Below, piece by piece: positions 1-8,277 of a stretch of DNA of 64,000 bases. The notes under the pieces were generated by a model that saw only the letters and a list, made by a program, of their open reading frames with translations, was not told where the DNA came from and searched no databases. Within the stretch, counting starts at the first letter, position 1. Each line of letters opens with the position of its first letter. The stretch lies in assembly GCF_014196715.1 (NCBI RefSeq), contig NZ_JACIEF010000004.1, positions 739,152 to 803,151 on the forward strand, in the 5' to 3' direction. Both the position numbers and the translations under genes were made by a program. Source of the DNA: Pedobacter zeae (GTDB lineage Bacteria; Bacteroidota; Bacteroidia; Sphingobacteriales; Sphingobacteriaceae).

Positions 1-927
1 ACTCATGATATCGTCCTGGTGTTTTTGGAATAACGGACGCATAATATCTTTCAATTCTTCCGAAATTTCGAAAGCTTTGATTTTAGCAATGTTGCTTAAT
101 CTATCCATCATGGCCGTAATACCACCTTGCTTTAAGGCTTCGGTAATTACTTCAACACCGTATTGAACCAGTTTAGAAGCGTAGCCTGCATCGATTCCCT
201 TTTCTATCATTTTATCGAAAGATAGGATAGAGCCAGTTTGCAATAAACCACAAAGGATGGTTTGCTCACCCATTAAATCAGATTTTACTTCTGCTACAAA
301 CGATGATTTTAATACACCCGCTCTGTGTCCACCGGTACCTACGCAATACGCTTTAGCCTGCGCTAAACCTTTACCTTGAGGATCGTTTTCAGGGTGAACC
401 GCAATTAAGGTTGGTACACCAAAACCTCTAACATACTCTGCTCTAACCTCACTACCAGGGCATTTAGGTGCCACCATAATCACGGTTAAATCTTTACGGA
501 TCTGCATGCCTTCCTCAACGATATTGAAACCGTGTGAGTATAATAAAGTTGCACCTTCTTTCATTAAGGGCATAATGGCATTTACCACTGCAGTGTGCTG
601 TTTATCTGGGGTAAGGTTAATTACCACGTCAGCAGTAGGGATCAATTCTTCGTAAGTACCTACTTTAAAGTTATTCTCGGTAGCATTTTTCCACGAATCT
701 CTTTTACCTTCAATCGCTTCTTTACGCAATGTATAACTAACATCTAAACCGCTATCTCTTAAATTTAAACCTTGGTTTAAGCCTTGTGCTCCACAGCCTA
801 CAACTACCAGTTTTTTGCCTTTTAGTGCGTTTACGCCATCTAAAAATTCAGAACTGTTCATGAAGTCGCAAACACCTAATTGGTTTAATTTTTCTCTAAG
901 CGGTAATGTGTTAAAATAATTTGCCAT
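1..927 (-). CDS. ilvC: Ketol-acid reductoisomerase, partial
   Basis: The 309 N-terminal residues are visible; the C-terminus lies beyond the window edge. The enzyme catalyses the NADPH- and Mg-dependent isomeroreduction of acetolactate or acetohydroxybutyrate, the second common step of Val/Leu/Ile synthesis. The start MANYFNTLPLREKL, the nucleotide-binding stretch GCGAQGLNQG, the PDKQH and PKCPGSEVR motifs and the ESSF-like SSFVAEVKSDLMGEQT segment match the long class II (enterobacterial-type) enzyme closely. It is the last visible gene of the minus-strand ilv cluster, separated from ilvN by a glyoxalase and a DinB gene. Identity is near certain. Confidence 0.97.
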   Translation of the reverse strand, partial: MANYFNTLPLREKLNQLGVCDFMNSSEFLDGVNALKGKKLVVVGCGAQGLNQGLNLRDSGLDVSYTLRKEAIEGKRDSWKNATENNFKVGTYEELIPTADVVINLTPDKQHTAVVNAIMPLMKEGATLLYSHGFNIVEEGMQIRKDLTVIMVAPKCPGSEVRAEYVRGFGVPTLIAVHPENDPQGKGLAQAKAYCVGTGGHRAGVLKSSFVAEVKSDLMGEQTILCGLLQTGSILSFDKMIEKGIDAGYASKLVQYGVEVITEALKQGGITAMMDRLSNIAKIKAFEISEELKDIMRPLFQKHQDDIMS

Positions 928-1029
928 TGTTTTTATTGGTTAATTTCTATTTATTTATCGGGTTTTATATTTTCTTTCTTTCGGTTTAATTACGCTGATT
1001 TAGCGATTTCACCGATTCTTTTTTTTACC

Positions 1030-1491
1030 TTATACCTTTTTCTTCAACGCATTGGCGTAACCAAAATGTACATTATCATGGCCGATTGTGGTAATCAGTA
1101 CCTCTTCAATACTGTTTAACTGTACACCGTAGGTTGCCGTTAAAAAGGGCGTAATGTTCGCAAACGTTCCATTTGTATAATCAGCTTTAATGGTTTCGAT
1201 ACTTGCTAAAGCTATAGTTTTCAACTCTGCTACCTCTGCTTCGCTAACTGCATAAGTTGGTTTAGTGTCTTTTTTGTAAAACTCGTTAAACTTTACAGCG
1301 CTTGTATCCGGCCATATACCGGTACGAAAATAGCAAAGTGTTTGTGTGCTCACTACAATGTGGCCAAAGTTCCAGATGATGTTATTGTTATAACCATCCG
1401 GAATTTTATTTAATTGTTCGATAGTTAAGCTATCAACCAACTTAATAAATGCCGTTCTTGAGCTGATAATAAATTCAAATATCTGATCCAT
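1030..1491 (-). CDS. DinB-family protein
   Basis: This 153-residue protein is predicted to be a four-helix bundle of the DinB/DinB_2 superfamily. It begins MDQIFEFIISSRTAFIKLVDSL and carries the NIIWNFGHIVVSTQ helix and a C-terminal GHDNVHFGYANAL helix, whose His residues fit the family's metal triad (conserved positions near H44, H138 and H142). Members include bacillithiol- or mycothiol-dependent transferases and many uncharacterised proteins. A bshC gene elsewhere in the window makes a bacillithiol link possible but unproven. It sits 7 bp after the glyoxalase gene, so the two are probably co-transcribed inside the ilv cluster. Confidence 0.8.
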   Translation of the reverse strand: MDQIFEFIISSRTAFIKLVDSLTIEQLNKIPDGYNNNIIWNFGHIVVSTQTLCYFRTGIWPDTSAVKFNEFYKKDTKPTYAVSEAEVAELKTIALASIETIKADYTNGTFANITPFLTATYGVQLNSIEEVLITTIGHDNVHFGYANALKKKV

Positions 1492-1498
1492 TCTGCTG

Positions 1499-1876
1499 TT
1501 ATTTTTCTTCTTCTGTTAACGTTTGGTTAAAGATTATTTTGTTGTAAAACGGATCGTTTACGGTTACCGCCCATGTGCCGTAAAATGTTTTTTCCAATCC
1601 TGGGCGGTTGTATTTATACTTTTTATCAATAATGGTTTTATGAAACTCTTTCAGCCCGGTACAATCTACAAATACACTGGCACCCGGAGAAGCGTCGCCA
1701 TGATGCTCACTTAAATGTAATTCGATGCCATTAAGCGAAATCTGCATATAAACCGGGGCATTTTCTTCAAATGTATGTTCCCAATCTATTTTAAAGCCAA
1801 GCCAGTTCACATAAAACTCGATTGCTTTATCGTAATCGAATATTCTTAAAACTGGTATGGCCTTATTGCATTTCAT
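1499..1876 (-). CDS. Glyoxalase/bleomycin resistance-type VOC protein
   Basis: A 125-residue single vicinal-oxygen-chelate unit pair. The N-terminal IPVLRIFDYDKAIEFYVNWL is the typical first beta-alpha element, followed by IELHLSEHHGD (metal-side His) and a C-terminal TVNDPFYNKIIF strand. The length and layout match the BLMT-like subgroup of glyoxalase-superfamily proteins, which bind or modify small molecules. The substrate cannot be told. It lies between ilvN and the DinB gene on the same strand and is probably read with them; a degenerate inverted repeat separates it from ilvN. Confidence 0.8.
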   Translation of the reverse strand: MKCNKAIPVLRIFDYDKAIEFYVNWLGFKIDWEHTFEENAPVYMQISLNGIELHLSEHHGDASPGASVFVDCTGLKEFHKTIIDKKYKYNRPGLEKTFYGTWAVTVNDPFYNKIIFNQTLTEEEK

Positions 1877-1890
1877 ATTTTTAGTTTACT

Positions 1891-1979
1891 GTTATTGCGA
1901 GGCTGGGTTGTATTGGCCTAAGCAATCTTATTCTGAATTCTTAAAAAGATTGCTCCGGCGTTCCTCCTTACAATGACGG
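1891..1979. repeat. Degenerate intergenic inverted repeat
   Basis: The left half reads ATTGCGAGG ... AAGCAATCTT and the right half AAGATTGCT ... CCTCCTTACAATGACGG, which is an imperfect reverse complement. This resembles the GTCATTGCGAGG...AGCAATCT palindromic element scattered through many Bacteroidetes genomes, here well eroded. It lies between ilvN and the glyoxalase gene. No gene is seen in it. Confidence 0.7.
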
Positions 1980-1992
1980 ATTTATTTTTGGA

Positions 1993-2631
1993 TTACATGG
2001 TGAAAATCTTCTGTCCTTTATCTAAAAACTCGTTTTCTACCAGTTCTTCACCCGGTTCAACGGCTTCAAATTCTTTTAGCTTTTCGTGGAAACCAGCACT
2101 ATCTTTGATAATGGCAACCCTTGCCGAACGAACAAACTCAATCAATTCGTAAGGTTCCAAAGCTTTTACCAGGGCATCAGTTTCTTCGCGGTGACCGGTA
2201 ACTGCAAAAACAGTATAATCTTTACGGATTACTACTGCACTGGCGCCATATTGCCTTAGTAAGCGCTCAACGGTTACCCTTTCTGCAATTTCATCGGTAG
2301 AAACTTTGTAAAGTGCCAGTTCCTGCCATATAATTTCGTCGTTTGTATTAAAATAAACTTTCAATACCTCGATCTGCTTCTCGATCTGACGGGCCAGTTT
2401 GCGTACTACTTCGTAACTTTCATGAATTACGATATTGAAACGGTGGATACCATCAATTTCAGAAGGGGAGGTATTAAGGCTTTCGATATTAATTTTCCTT
2501 TTCGAGAAGATAATCGCGATCCTGTTTAATAAACCGATACGGTTTTCGGCATAAACCGTGATGGTGTATTCCTGCTTTCCGTCAAAGTCGGCTTTTGTTG
2601 TTTTATATTCTATTGTATTTTCAGTACTCAT
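1993..2631 (-). CDS. ilvN: Acetolactate synthase small (regulatory) subunit
   Basis: This 212-residue protein has an N-terminal ACT domain (about residues 18-95, starting EYTITVYAENRIGLLNRIA) and a C-terminal small-subunit domain ending near the last 20 residues. In this family the subunit binds valine and confers feedback inhibition on the catalytic subunit. The gene follows ilvB by about 40 bp on the same strand, so the holoenzyme subunits should be co-expressed. The longer C-terminal domain is typical of small subunits of over 160 residues. Confidence 0.95.
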   Translation of the reverse strand: MSTENTIEYKTTKADFDGKQEYTITVYAENRIGLLNRIAIIFSKRKINIESLNTSPSEIDGIHRFNIVIHESYEVVRKLARQIEKQIEVLKVYFNTNDEIIWQELALYKVSTDEIAERVTVERLLRQYGASAVVIRKDYTVFAVTGHREETDALVKALEPYELIEFVRSARVAIIKDSAGFHEKLKEFEAVEPGEELVENEFLDKGQKIFTM

Positions 2632-2671
2632 GATAATTTCTTTTTAACCTTTGGTCTTCTAGGTTTTACCT

Positions 2672-4420
2672 TTATTTCAATCTGATTTCGCTTACACCCA
2701 TTCCTTGTGGTACCATCGGGAAAACATTATTTTCTCTGCCTACCATAACTTCAAGCAGATAAGAACCTTCATGGTTAATCATGGTTTCCAATGCTGCTTT
2801 AAGGTTTGCTCGTTGGTCTACTTTAGCAGCTTCGATGTAGTAAGATTTGGCAAGTGCTACAAAATCAGGGCTGGTAATGTTTACAAAAGAGTAACGCTTA
2901 TCGTGGAATAGCTGCTGCCATTGACGAACCATGCCCAGGAAACGGTTGTTCAGGATCAGTATTTTTACCGCTGCACCGAACTGCATAATGGTACCGAGTT
3001 CCTGCGGGGTCATCTGAAAGCCTCCATCACCTATAATGGCGATAACGGTTTTATCTGGCGCACCATATTTAGCACCAATTGCGGCCGGTAAACCAAAGCC
3101 CATGGTACCTAAACCACCGGAGGTAATGTTGCTACGGGTATTGTTAAATTTAGCATAACGGCAGGCTACCATCTGGTGCTGACCAACATCGGTAACGATT
3201 ACGGCATCACCACCACAGATTTCGTTGATGTTGCGTAATACTTCTCCCATGGTCATTTCATCGCCTGTTGGATACAGTTCAGGAGTAATGACCTGATCTA
3301 TTTCTTGTTGGTTATATTCTTTGAATTTTGCCAACCAATCTTCATGTTTGTTTTCGTTAACCAAATTGGTTAGGAGCGGTAACGTTTCTTTACAATCTCC
3401 CCAAACGCCAACATCGGCTTTAACATTTTTATCAATTTCAGCGGGATCAATGTCCAGGTGAACCACTTTAGCCTGTTTGGCATATTTATCTAATCGGCCG
3501 GTTACGCGGTCATCAAAACGCATACCGATGGCAATTAGTACATCACATTCGTTGGTTAATACATTTGGGCCATAATTGCCGTGCATGCCCAGCATACCTA
3601 CGTTTAGTGGATGCGAAGTTGGAATGGCACTTTCACCCATGATGGTCCAGGCGGCCGGAATTCCAGTTTTTTCGATAAAAGCCCTGAATTCTTGTTCTGC
3701 CTTACCCAATATTACACCTTGTCCGAATAAGATAAATGGTTTTTTTGCTGAATTGATCAGCTCAGCAGCCTGCTCAATATATTCGACCCTCACTTTTGGT
3801 TTTGGAAGGTAACTACGGATATGGTTGCATTTTACGTATTCAGGAAATTCTTCTACCTGTATCTGTGCATTTTTGGTAATATCAATTAAAACCGGACCTG
3901 GTCTGCCACTTTTAGCAATATAAAAAGCTTTAGCCAGTACCTCCTGGATTTCTTTGGCATCAGTAACCTGGTAATTCCATTTGGTAACCGGGGTGGTAAT
4001 ATTGATTACATCCGTCTCCTGAAAAGCATCGGTACCTAATAAATGAGCGAAAACTTGTCCGGTGATACAAACCAATGGTGTACTATCGATCTGGGCATCG
4101 GCTAAACCGGTAACGAGGTTGGTGGCACCTGGCCCACTGGTTGCAAATACAACACCTACTTCGCCACTGGCCCTTGCAAAACCTTGAGCTGCATGGATTC
4201 CGCCTTGTTCATGGCGGACCAATATATGTTCTAATTTATCGGCATAATCGTAAAGGGCATCATAAATTGGCATGATTGCGCCTCCCGGATAACCGAAAAT
4301 GGTGGTAACACCTTCTTCAATTAATCCATTCAACAAAACCTGAGATCCCGTCCCTTTAAAGGTTTTTGAGGTTTCTGCTTTCGCCCCGGTTTGTTGTATT
4401 GTTTCTTGTGCAGTTTCCAT
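2672..4420 (-). CDS. ilvB: Acetolactate synthase large (catalytic) subunit
   Basis: This 582-residue ThDP enzyme condenses pyruvate with pyruvate or 2-oxobutyrate. The N-terminal PYR domain contains the catalytic Glu (E71 in VRHEQGG), then a central FAD-binding domain (about residues 215-350), then a C-terminal PP domain with the ThDP/Mg motif GDGGFQMTPQEL and the downstream NNRFLGMVRQWQ segment. The length is normal. The gene follows the ORF6N gene by about 20 bp and precedes ilvN, so attenuation upstream of ilvD should control it too. Confidence 0.97.
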   Translation of the reverse strand: METAQETIQQTGAKAETSKTFKGTGSQVLLNGLIEEGVTTIFGYPGGAIMPIYDALYDYADKLEHILVRHEQGGIHAAQGFARASGEVGVVFATSGPGATNLVTGLADAQIDSTPLVCITGQVFAHLLGTDAFQETDVINITTPVTKWNYQVTDAKEIQEVLAKAFYIAKSGRPGPVLIDITKNAQIQVEEFPEYVKCNHIRSYLPKPKVRVEYIEQAAELINSAKKPFILFGQGVILGKAEQEFRAFIEKTGIPAAWTIMGESAIPTSHPLNVGMLGMHGNYGPNVLTNECDVLIAIGMRFDDRVTGRLDKYAKQAKVVHLDIDPAEIDKNVKADVGVWGDCKETLPLLTNLVNENKHEDWLAKFKEYNQQEIDQVITPELYPTGDEMTMGEVLRNINEICGGDAVIVTDVGQHQMVACRYAKFNNTRSNITSGGLGTMGFGLPAAIGAKYGAPDKTVIAIIGDGGFQMTPQELGTIMQFGAAVKILILNNRFLGMVRQWQQLFHDKRYSFVNITSPDFVALAKSYYIEAAKVDQRANLKAALETMINHEGSYLLEVMVGRENNVFPMVPQGMGVSEIRLK

Positions 4421-4441
4421 AGTTATGTTTTTGCGGTTCTA

Positions 4442-5008
4442 CTATTCTTTAATTTTAAACCCAATTCTTTGTCTATCGTTCCATTTTAATTGAGCAATTT
4501 TTTCGTCGATCAGATTTTCCATCGCATCGTAAAGCTCACTTAACTGAACATCATGTTCACCAATCCGTTCCTTAATTTCTGTTAGTTGCTCGTTTATGTT
4601 GCTTTGTTTCAGCAAAACCCTCCGAACATCCACAAAGGCTCTCATAATGGCAATATTCATGTTAATCGCCTTATCGCTCTTTAAAACACCACTTAGCATG
4701 GCTACACCTTGCTCTGTAAAGGCATAGGGTAGATTACCTCTGTGTTTTTGCGAACCGGTCACAATTTGTGACCGGTTCGTGTTGATGTTGTTGCTGAGCA
4801 AACTATCCATTTGTGTAGCAATATCCTGCCACTCATACGTAGTTAACTGAAACATGAAATCATCAGGAAAACGCTTAATGTTACGTTTTACGGCTTGATT
4901 TAGTGCTTTGGTTTCAACTTCATACAGCAACGCCAAATCGAAATCTAACATTACTCTTTCTCCCCGGATCTCATAAATCCTGTTCTGAATACTTTTAATT
5001 ATCTGCAT
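4442..5008 (-). CDS. ORF6N domain (KilA-N-like) DNA-binding protein
   Basis: This 188-residue protein begins with an ORF6N domain (about residues 1-90). Diagnostic stretches are YEIRGERVMLDFDLALLYEV, ALNQAVKRNIKRFPDDFMF and the LPYAFTEQGVAMLSGVL segment near residue 95, followed by a helical or coiled-coil tail (about 130-180). The domain comes from phage and mobile-element regulators and is thought to bind DNA. The gene is embedded between ilvD and ilvB, an unusual place. Its coding sequence contains a perfect 29-bp palindrome. Its role is unknown; it could be a passenger or a local regulator. Confidence 0.88.
   Translation of the reverse strand: MQIIKSIQNRIYEIRGERVMLDFDLALLYEVETKALNQAVKRNIKRFPDDFMFQLTTYEWQDIATQMDSLLSNNINTNRSQIVTGSQKHRGNLPYAFTEQGVAMLSGVLKSDKAINMNIAIMRAFVDVRRVLLKQSNINEQLTEIKERIGEHDVQLSELYDAMENLIDEKIAQLKWNDRQRIGFKIKE
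4751..4779. repeat. Perfect 29-bp palindrome inside the ORF6N gene
   Basis: The arms CGAACCGGTCACAA (4751-4764) and TTGTGACCGGTTCG (4766-4779) are perfect reverse complements around one T. On the coding strand this encodes roughly the TNRSQIVTGSQ part of the protein, between the two conserved halves of the ORF6N domain. Such long symmetry is not needed for coding. It could be an operator, a recombination or insertion relic, or an mRNA hairpin. Confidence 0.85.
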
Positions 5009-5055
5009 AATCTATTTTTTAGTAATCAAATGAATCAGGGGATGATTTTTTGATT

Positions 5056-6738
5056 TTAGTATTCGTCGGTTACGCAACCACTGGCCGCATCCGATACTGT
5101 TTTAGCATATTTATATAAAACACCTTTTGTTACCTTTAATGCTGGCTGAACATAGTTCTTTCTCCGCTCGGCGATTACTTCTTCGCTAACTTTCAGGCTG
5201 ATGATGTTGTTTACAGCATCGATCAGAATCCTGTCTTCATCTTCTACCAGGCCAATTAAACCACCTTTATAGGATTCGGGGGTGATGTGGCCAACCACGA
5301 AACCATGTGTACCACCCGAGAAACGTCCATCGGTGATTAAAGCAACAGATTTACCCAAACCTGCACCGATAATGGCCGAAGTTGGTTTCAACATTTCTGG
5401 CATACCGGGAGCACCAACCGGCCCCGCATTTTTAATCACAATTACATCGCCGGGCTGAACGCGGCCGCTTGAAATGCCGGCAATTAAATCGTGTTCACCA
5501 TCGAACACCCGAGCCGGACCTTCAAATTTTTCACCTTCCTTACCGCTGATCTTCGCTACCGAGCCTTTTTCTGCCAGATTGCCGTAAAGGATCTGCAGGT
5601 GACCGGTTGCTTTGATGGGTTCACTTAATTTTTGAACAATTTTCTGATCGTAGTCCATAATGGATTTTACATCCGCTAAGTTTTCTGCTACGGTTTTTCC
5701 GGTTACGGTAAGGCAATCGCCGTGTAATAAACCTTCATTCAATAAATATTTTAATACAGCAGGGATACCTCCATATTGGTGTAAATCCTGCATTAAATAT
5801 TTTCCACTCGGTTTAAAATCGGCAAGTACCGGTGTTACATCACTCATTTTCTGGAAATCATCCTGTGTAATTTCTACACCGATGGCTTTGCCCATAGCGA
5901 TAAAATGCAAAACAGCATTGGTACTTCCACCTAATACGATGATGGTACGGATTGCATTTTCGAACGCTTTCCGCGTCATGATATCAGATGGTTTAATATC
6001 TTTTTCCAGTAAAACCCTTATGTATTTACCGGCATCTAAGCATTCTTGTTTTTTCTCCGGGCTGATGGCCGGGTTTGAAGAAGAATAAGGTAAACTCATT
6101 CCTAGAGCCTCAATGGCCGAAGCCATTGTATTTGCGGTGTACATACCTCCACAGGCACCGGCTCCAGGGCAGGTATGTTTGATGATGCCCTGATAATCTT
6201 CTTCTGAAAGGTTACCGCAGATTTTTTGTCCCAAAGCCTCAAAAGCCGAAACAATGTTTAATTCTTCACCTTTGTAATGGCCTGGTGCAATGGTACCGCC
6301 ATAAACCATAATTGAAGGACGGTTTAAACGGGCCATCGCCATAATGGCACCCGGCATATTTTTATCACAGCCCGGGATAGCAATTACGCCATCGTAGTAC
6401 TGGCCACCGCAAATGGTTTCGATACTATCTGCAATTACATCGCGGCTTACCAGAGAGTAACGCATCCCATCGGTACCATTACTCATTCCATCGCTCACGC
6501 CAATGGTATTAAAAACCAAGCCCACTAAATCATTTTTCCAGACCCCGGTTTTGACGTCTTTTGCAAGGTCGTTTAAGTGCATGTTACAGGTGTTACCATC
6601 GTAACCCATACTTGCAATACCGACCTGTGCTTTGGCCATGTCAGCATCGGTTAAGCCGATTCCATAAAGCATGGCTTGTGCAGCCGGTTGTGTTGGATCT
6701 TGTGTAAATGTTTTACTGTACTTGTTTAATTCGCTCAT
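5056..6738 (-). CDS. ilvD: Dihydroxy-acid dehydratase
   Basis: This 560-residue IlvD/Edd-family enzyme dehydrates dihydroxyisovalerate and dihydroxymethylvalerate to the 2-oxo acids. Iron-sulfur cluster cysteines fit C51 (DGNTCNMH), C124 (PGCDKNMPG) and C196 (GAGACGGMYTANTM); the C-terminal DGRFSGGTHGFVVGH motif is present. It is the first enzyme gene after the leader-peptide attenuator and heads ilvD-ORF6N-ilvB-ilvN-...-ilvC. Length and motifs are canonical. Confidence 0.97.
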   Translation of the reverse strand: MSELNKYSKTFTQDPTQPAAQAMLYGIGLTDADMAKAQVGIASMGYDGNTCNMHLNDLAKDVKTGVWKNDLVGLVFNTIGVSDGMSNGTDGMRYSLVSRDVIADSIETICGGQYYDGVIAIPGCDKNMPGAIMAMARLNRPSIMVYGGTIAPGHYKGEELNIVSAFEALGQKICGNLSEEDYQGIIKHTCPGAGACGGMYTANTMASAIEALGMSLPYSSSNPAISPEKKQECLDAGKYIRVLLEKDIKPSDIMTRKAFENAIRTIIVLGGSTNAVLHFIAMGKAIGVEITQDDFQKMSDVTPVLADFKPSGKYLMQDLHQYGGIPAVLKYLLNEGLLHGDCLTVTGKTVAENLADVKSIMDYDQKIVQKLSEPIKATGHLQILYGNLAEKGSVAKISGKEGEKFEGPARVFDGEHDLIAGISSGRVQPGDVIVIKNAGPVGAPGMPEMLKPTSAIIGAGLGKSVALITDGRFSGGTHGFVVGHITPESYKGGLIGLVEDEDRILIDAVNNIISLKVSEEVIAERRKNYVQPALKVTKGVLYKYAKTVSDAASGCVTDEY

Positions 6739-6785
6739 TGTTTAAAATGTATATTCTGGTTCTGTTAGTTGTAATATTTTGAGGC

Positions 6786-6818
6786 AAAAAAAAACCGCCT
6801 CATTTCGGGAGGCGGTTT
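6786..6818 (-). terminator. Attenuator (intrinsic terminator) upstream of ilvD
   Basis: On the minus strand a perfect 10-bp stem (6818-6809 with 6801-6792, arms AAACCGCCTC/GAGGCGGTTT read on the plus strand) with a 7-nt loop is followed by a T run. It lies about 50 nt before the ilvD start and just after the leader peptide. The leader contains GAGGTGG (6862-6856) within codons 19-21, which can pair with the CCGCCTC half of this stem (one G-U) and so act as the antiterminator. Stalling at the Ile/Val codons would leave that strand free; finishing the peptide would cover it. Confidence 0.88.
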
Positions 6819-6839
6819 CGATAGGGTATATTTTTATTA

Positions 6840-6917
6840 TTATACGCAACGATTTCCACCTCTCTTTTGAGAAATGACAATAATTAGGTTGCTAATAATG
6901 TTTGCGTTTATATTCAT
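6840..6917 (-). CDS. ilv leader peptide (25 codons)
   Basis: A short open frame begins ATG and ends with three consecutive TAA codons. It encodes MNINANIISN, then the run LIIVI at codons 11-15, then SQKRGGNRCV. Six Ile, one Leu and two Val in 25 codons, lying between a good promoter and an intrinsic terminator, are what a ribosome-mediated branched-chain amino-acid attenuator needs. Codons 19-21 overlap the antiterminator strand. No Shine-Dalgarno site is seen, which is normal for the group. Confidence 0.85.
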   Translation of the reverse strand: MNINANIISNLIIVISQKRGGNRCV

Positions 6918-6933
6918 GTCTTCGACTGAACCA

Positions 6934-6963
6934 CAAACATACTAACTTCTTGAATAATGCAAA
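6934..6963 (-). promoter_or_regulatory. Bacteroidetes-type promoter of the ilv leader
   Basis: On the minus strand TTTG (6963-6960) is followed after 18 nt by TATGTTTG (6941-6934), matching the TTTG/TAnnTTTG consensus of the Bacteroidetes primary sigma factor. The expected transcript start near 6927 would give a very short 5' segment before the leader ATG at 6917. Confidence 0.75.
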
Positions 6964-7024
6964 GAACTATTTTATTGTATTTTTCTATTTTTCAGCTTCG
7001 GGCTCCTGATTTTCCTGATTCTGG

Positions 7025-7915
7025 TTATATAATTACCTCGTAATTTACTTTTTCCAATACCAGGTTTTTATAAGCCCTTTGTATGGTGTAGCCGATTGAT
7101 TCGCGCCATAAAGGGCGGTAAACAATGTCATCAATTGAAGCTATACCGGCAATTTCTGTTGCCGTACCACATAAAAAGGCACTATCGGCATTTTTTAAAT
7201 CTTCAACAGTGAGTTTTTTTTCGATGCATTCGATATCTAATACTGCACAAAGTTCTTTAACTGTTGCCCTGGTAATGCCGGGTAAAATATTGCCTAATGA
7301 TGGAGTATAAAGTTTACCGTCTTTTTCGATGAAAATATTTGCACCCGACGCTTCTGCAACAAAGCCATGCATATCCAGTAACAATGCTTCATCGTATCCT
7401 TTAATGTTTGCCGCAGTGGTAGCTAATATGGAATTAACATAATTGCCACTCAATTTCGCTTCCATCGGAGTCGATTTTGGGTTTGGCCTTTCGTAATCAG
7501 AAATGGTTAAATTTAACAGTTTGTTGCCTGAATAAGCATCCCATTCCCATACGCAGATTAATATTGAAACGCCGGTAGGTTCGTTCAGTTTCATATTCGG
7601 ATGGCAAAATACCAAGGGACGGATATAAGCATCTTTCAGTTTGTTCAATTGAAGTAGTTTATACGTTGCCGCAATTAATTCCTGTTTATCCCATGGGAAA
7701 GGAATATTGGCCAACTGACAGGAACGCTCCAGGCGGTCGAAATGTGCTGCAGCTTTGAAAATTCGGTTGCCGTTATGCGTTTTATAGGCTCTAATACCCT
7801 CAAAAGCAGCATAACCGTAGTGTAACGACTGCCCGTAAAGGTCAGTGCTGCTATTTACAGCCTTTTCAAACTTTCCGTCGAGGTAAATAATCGTATTAGA
7901 ATTATAGTATTTCAT
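7025..7915 (-). CDS. ilvE: Branched-chain amino-acid aminotransferase
   Basis: This 296-residue fold-type IV PLP aminotransferase carries out the last step of Ile/Leu/Val synthesis or the first step of breakdown. The N-terminal LHYGYAAFEGIRAY, the PLP lysine K154 in EAKLSGNYVNS, and the AEASGANIF and LPGITRATVKEL motifs (the latter binding PLP phosphate) are all present. It lies upstream of the ilvD promoter-attenuator on the same strand, so it probably has its own promoter and may read through into the leader region. Confidence 0.95.
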   Translation of the reverse strand: MKYYNSNTIIYLDGKFEKAVNSSTDLYGQSLHYGYAAFEGIRAYKTHNGNRIFKAAAHFDRLERSCQLANIPFPWDKQELIAATYKLLQLNKLKDAYIRPLVFCHPNMKLNEPTGVSILICVWEWDAYSGNKLLNLTISDYERPNPKSTPMEAKLSGNYVNSILATTAANIKGYDEALLLDMHGFVAEASGANIFIEKDGKLYTPSLGNILPGITRATVKELCAVLDIECIEKKLTVEDLKNADSAFLCGTATEIAGIASIDDIVYRPLWRESIGYTIQRAYKNLVLEKVNYEVII

Positions 7916-8037
7916 CGGTTTATTTCGTTGTTTTTCAGTCAGATAGTGTCCAATATGATTAAATCAGCATTCCGTTTTGTTCTGTTGATTTTTTAATCAT
8001 TTGATGGCTCATAATACCGTGTGTTTTTATTTAAAAA

Positions 8038-8066
8038 AAAGCGTCCCGTTTATATCAGGACGCTTT
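8038..8066 (-). terminator. Intrinsic terminator
   Basis: The arms AAAGCGTCC and GGACGCTTT form a 9-bp stem, followed on the minus strand by a run of T. It lies just after the small membrane-protein frame at 8089-8277 and before ilvE, so it would separate those two transcripts. Confidence 0.75.
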
Positions 8067-8088
8067 AAATATTCGTTTTTTTATTTAT

Positions 8089-8277
8089 TTAAAAGCTGCC
8101 CATTTTCTTCCCTAGCAGGATATCTGCAAGTAGAAGGCTAATTAAAATGACTAATAACAGCACAACGTTACCTACCACGTTTGTGGTTAAGCCTGTTGTA
8201 AATATGTTGTTCTGAACTGTCATAATCATCTTGTAATTTATAAAAACCAATTTAGTTTTTGGTTCATTAATATGCAA
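8089..8277 (-). CDS. Small single-span membrane protein, hypothetical
   Basis: A 62-codon frame with one strong hydrophobic segment (NVVGNVVLLLVILISLLLAD, about residues 33-52) and a short basic tail LGKKMGSF. The true start may be the internal Met at codon 17 or 19 (MIMTVQNN), giving about 44-46 residues. A good intrinsic terminator follows within 25 bp, which supports a real transcription unit. No family is recognised. Confidence 0.45.
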   Translation of the reverse strand: MHINEPKTKLVFINYKMIMTVQNNIFTTGLTTNVVGNVVLLLVILISLLLADILLGKKMGSF

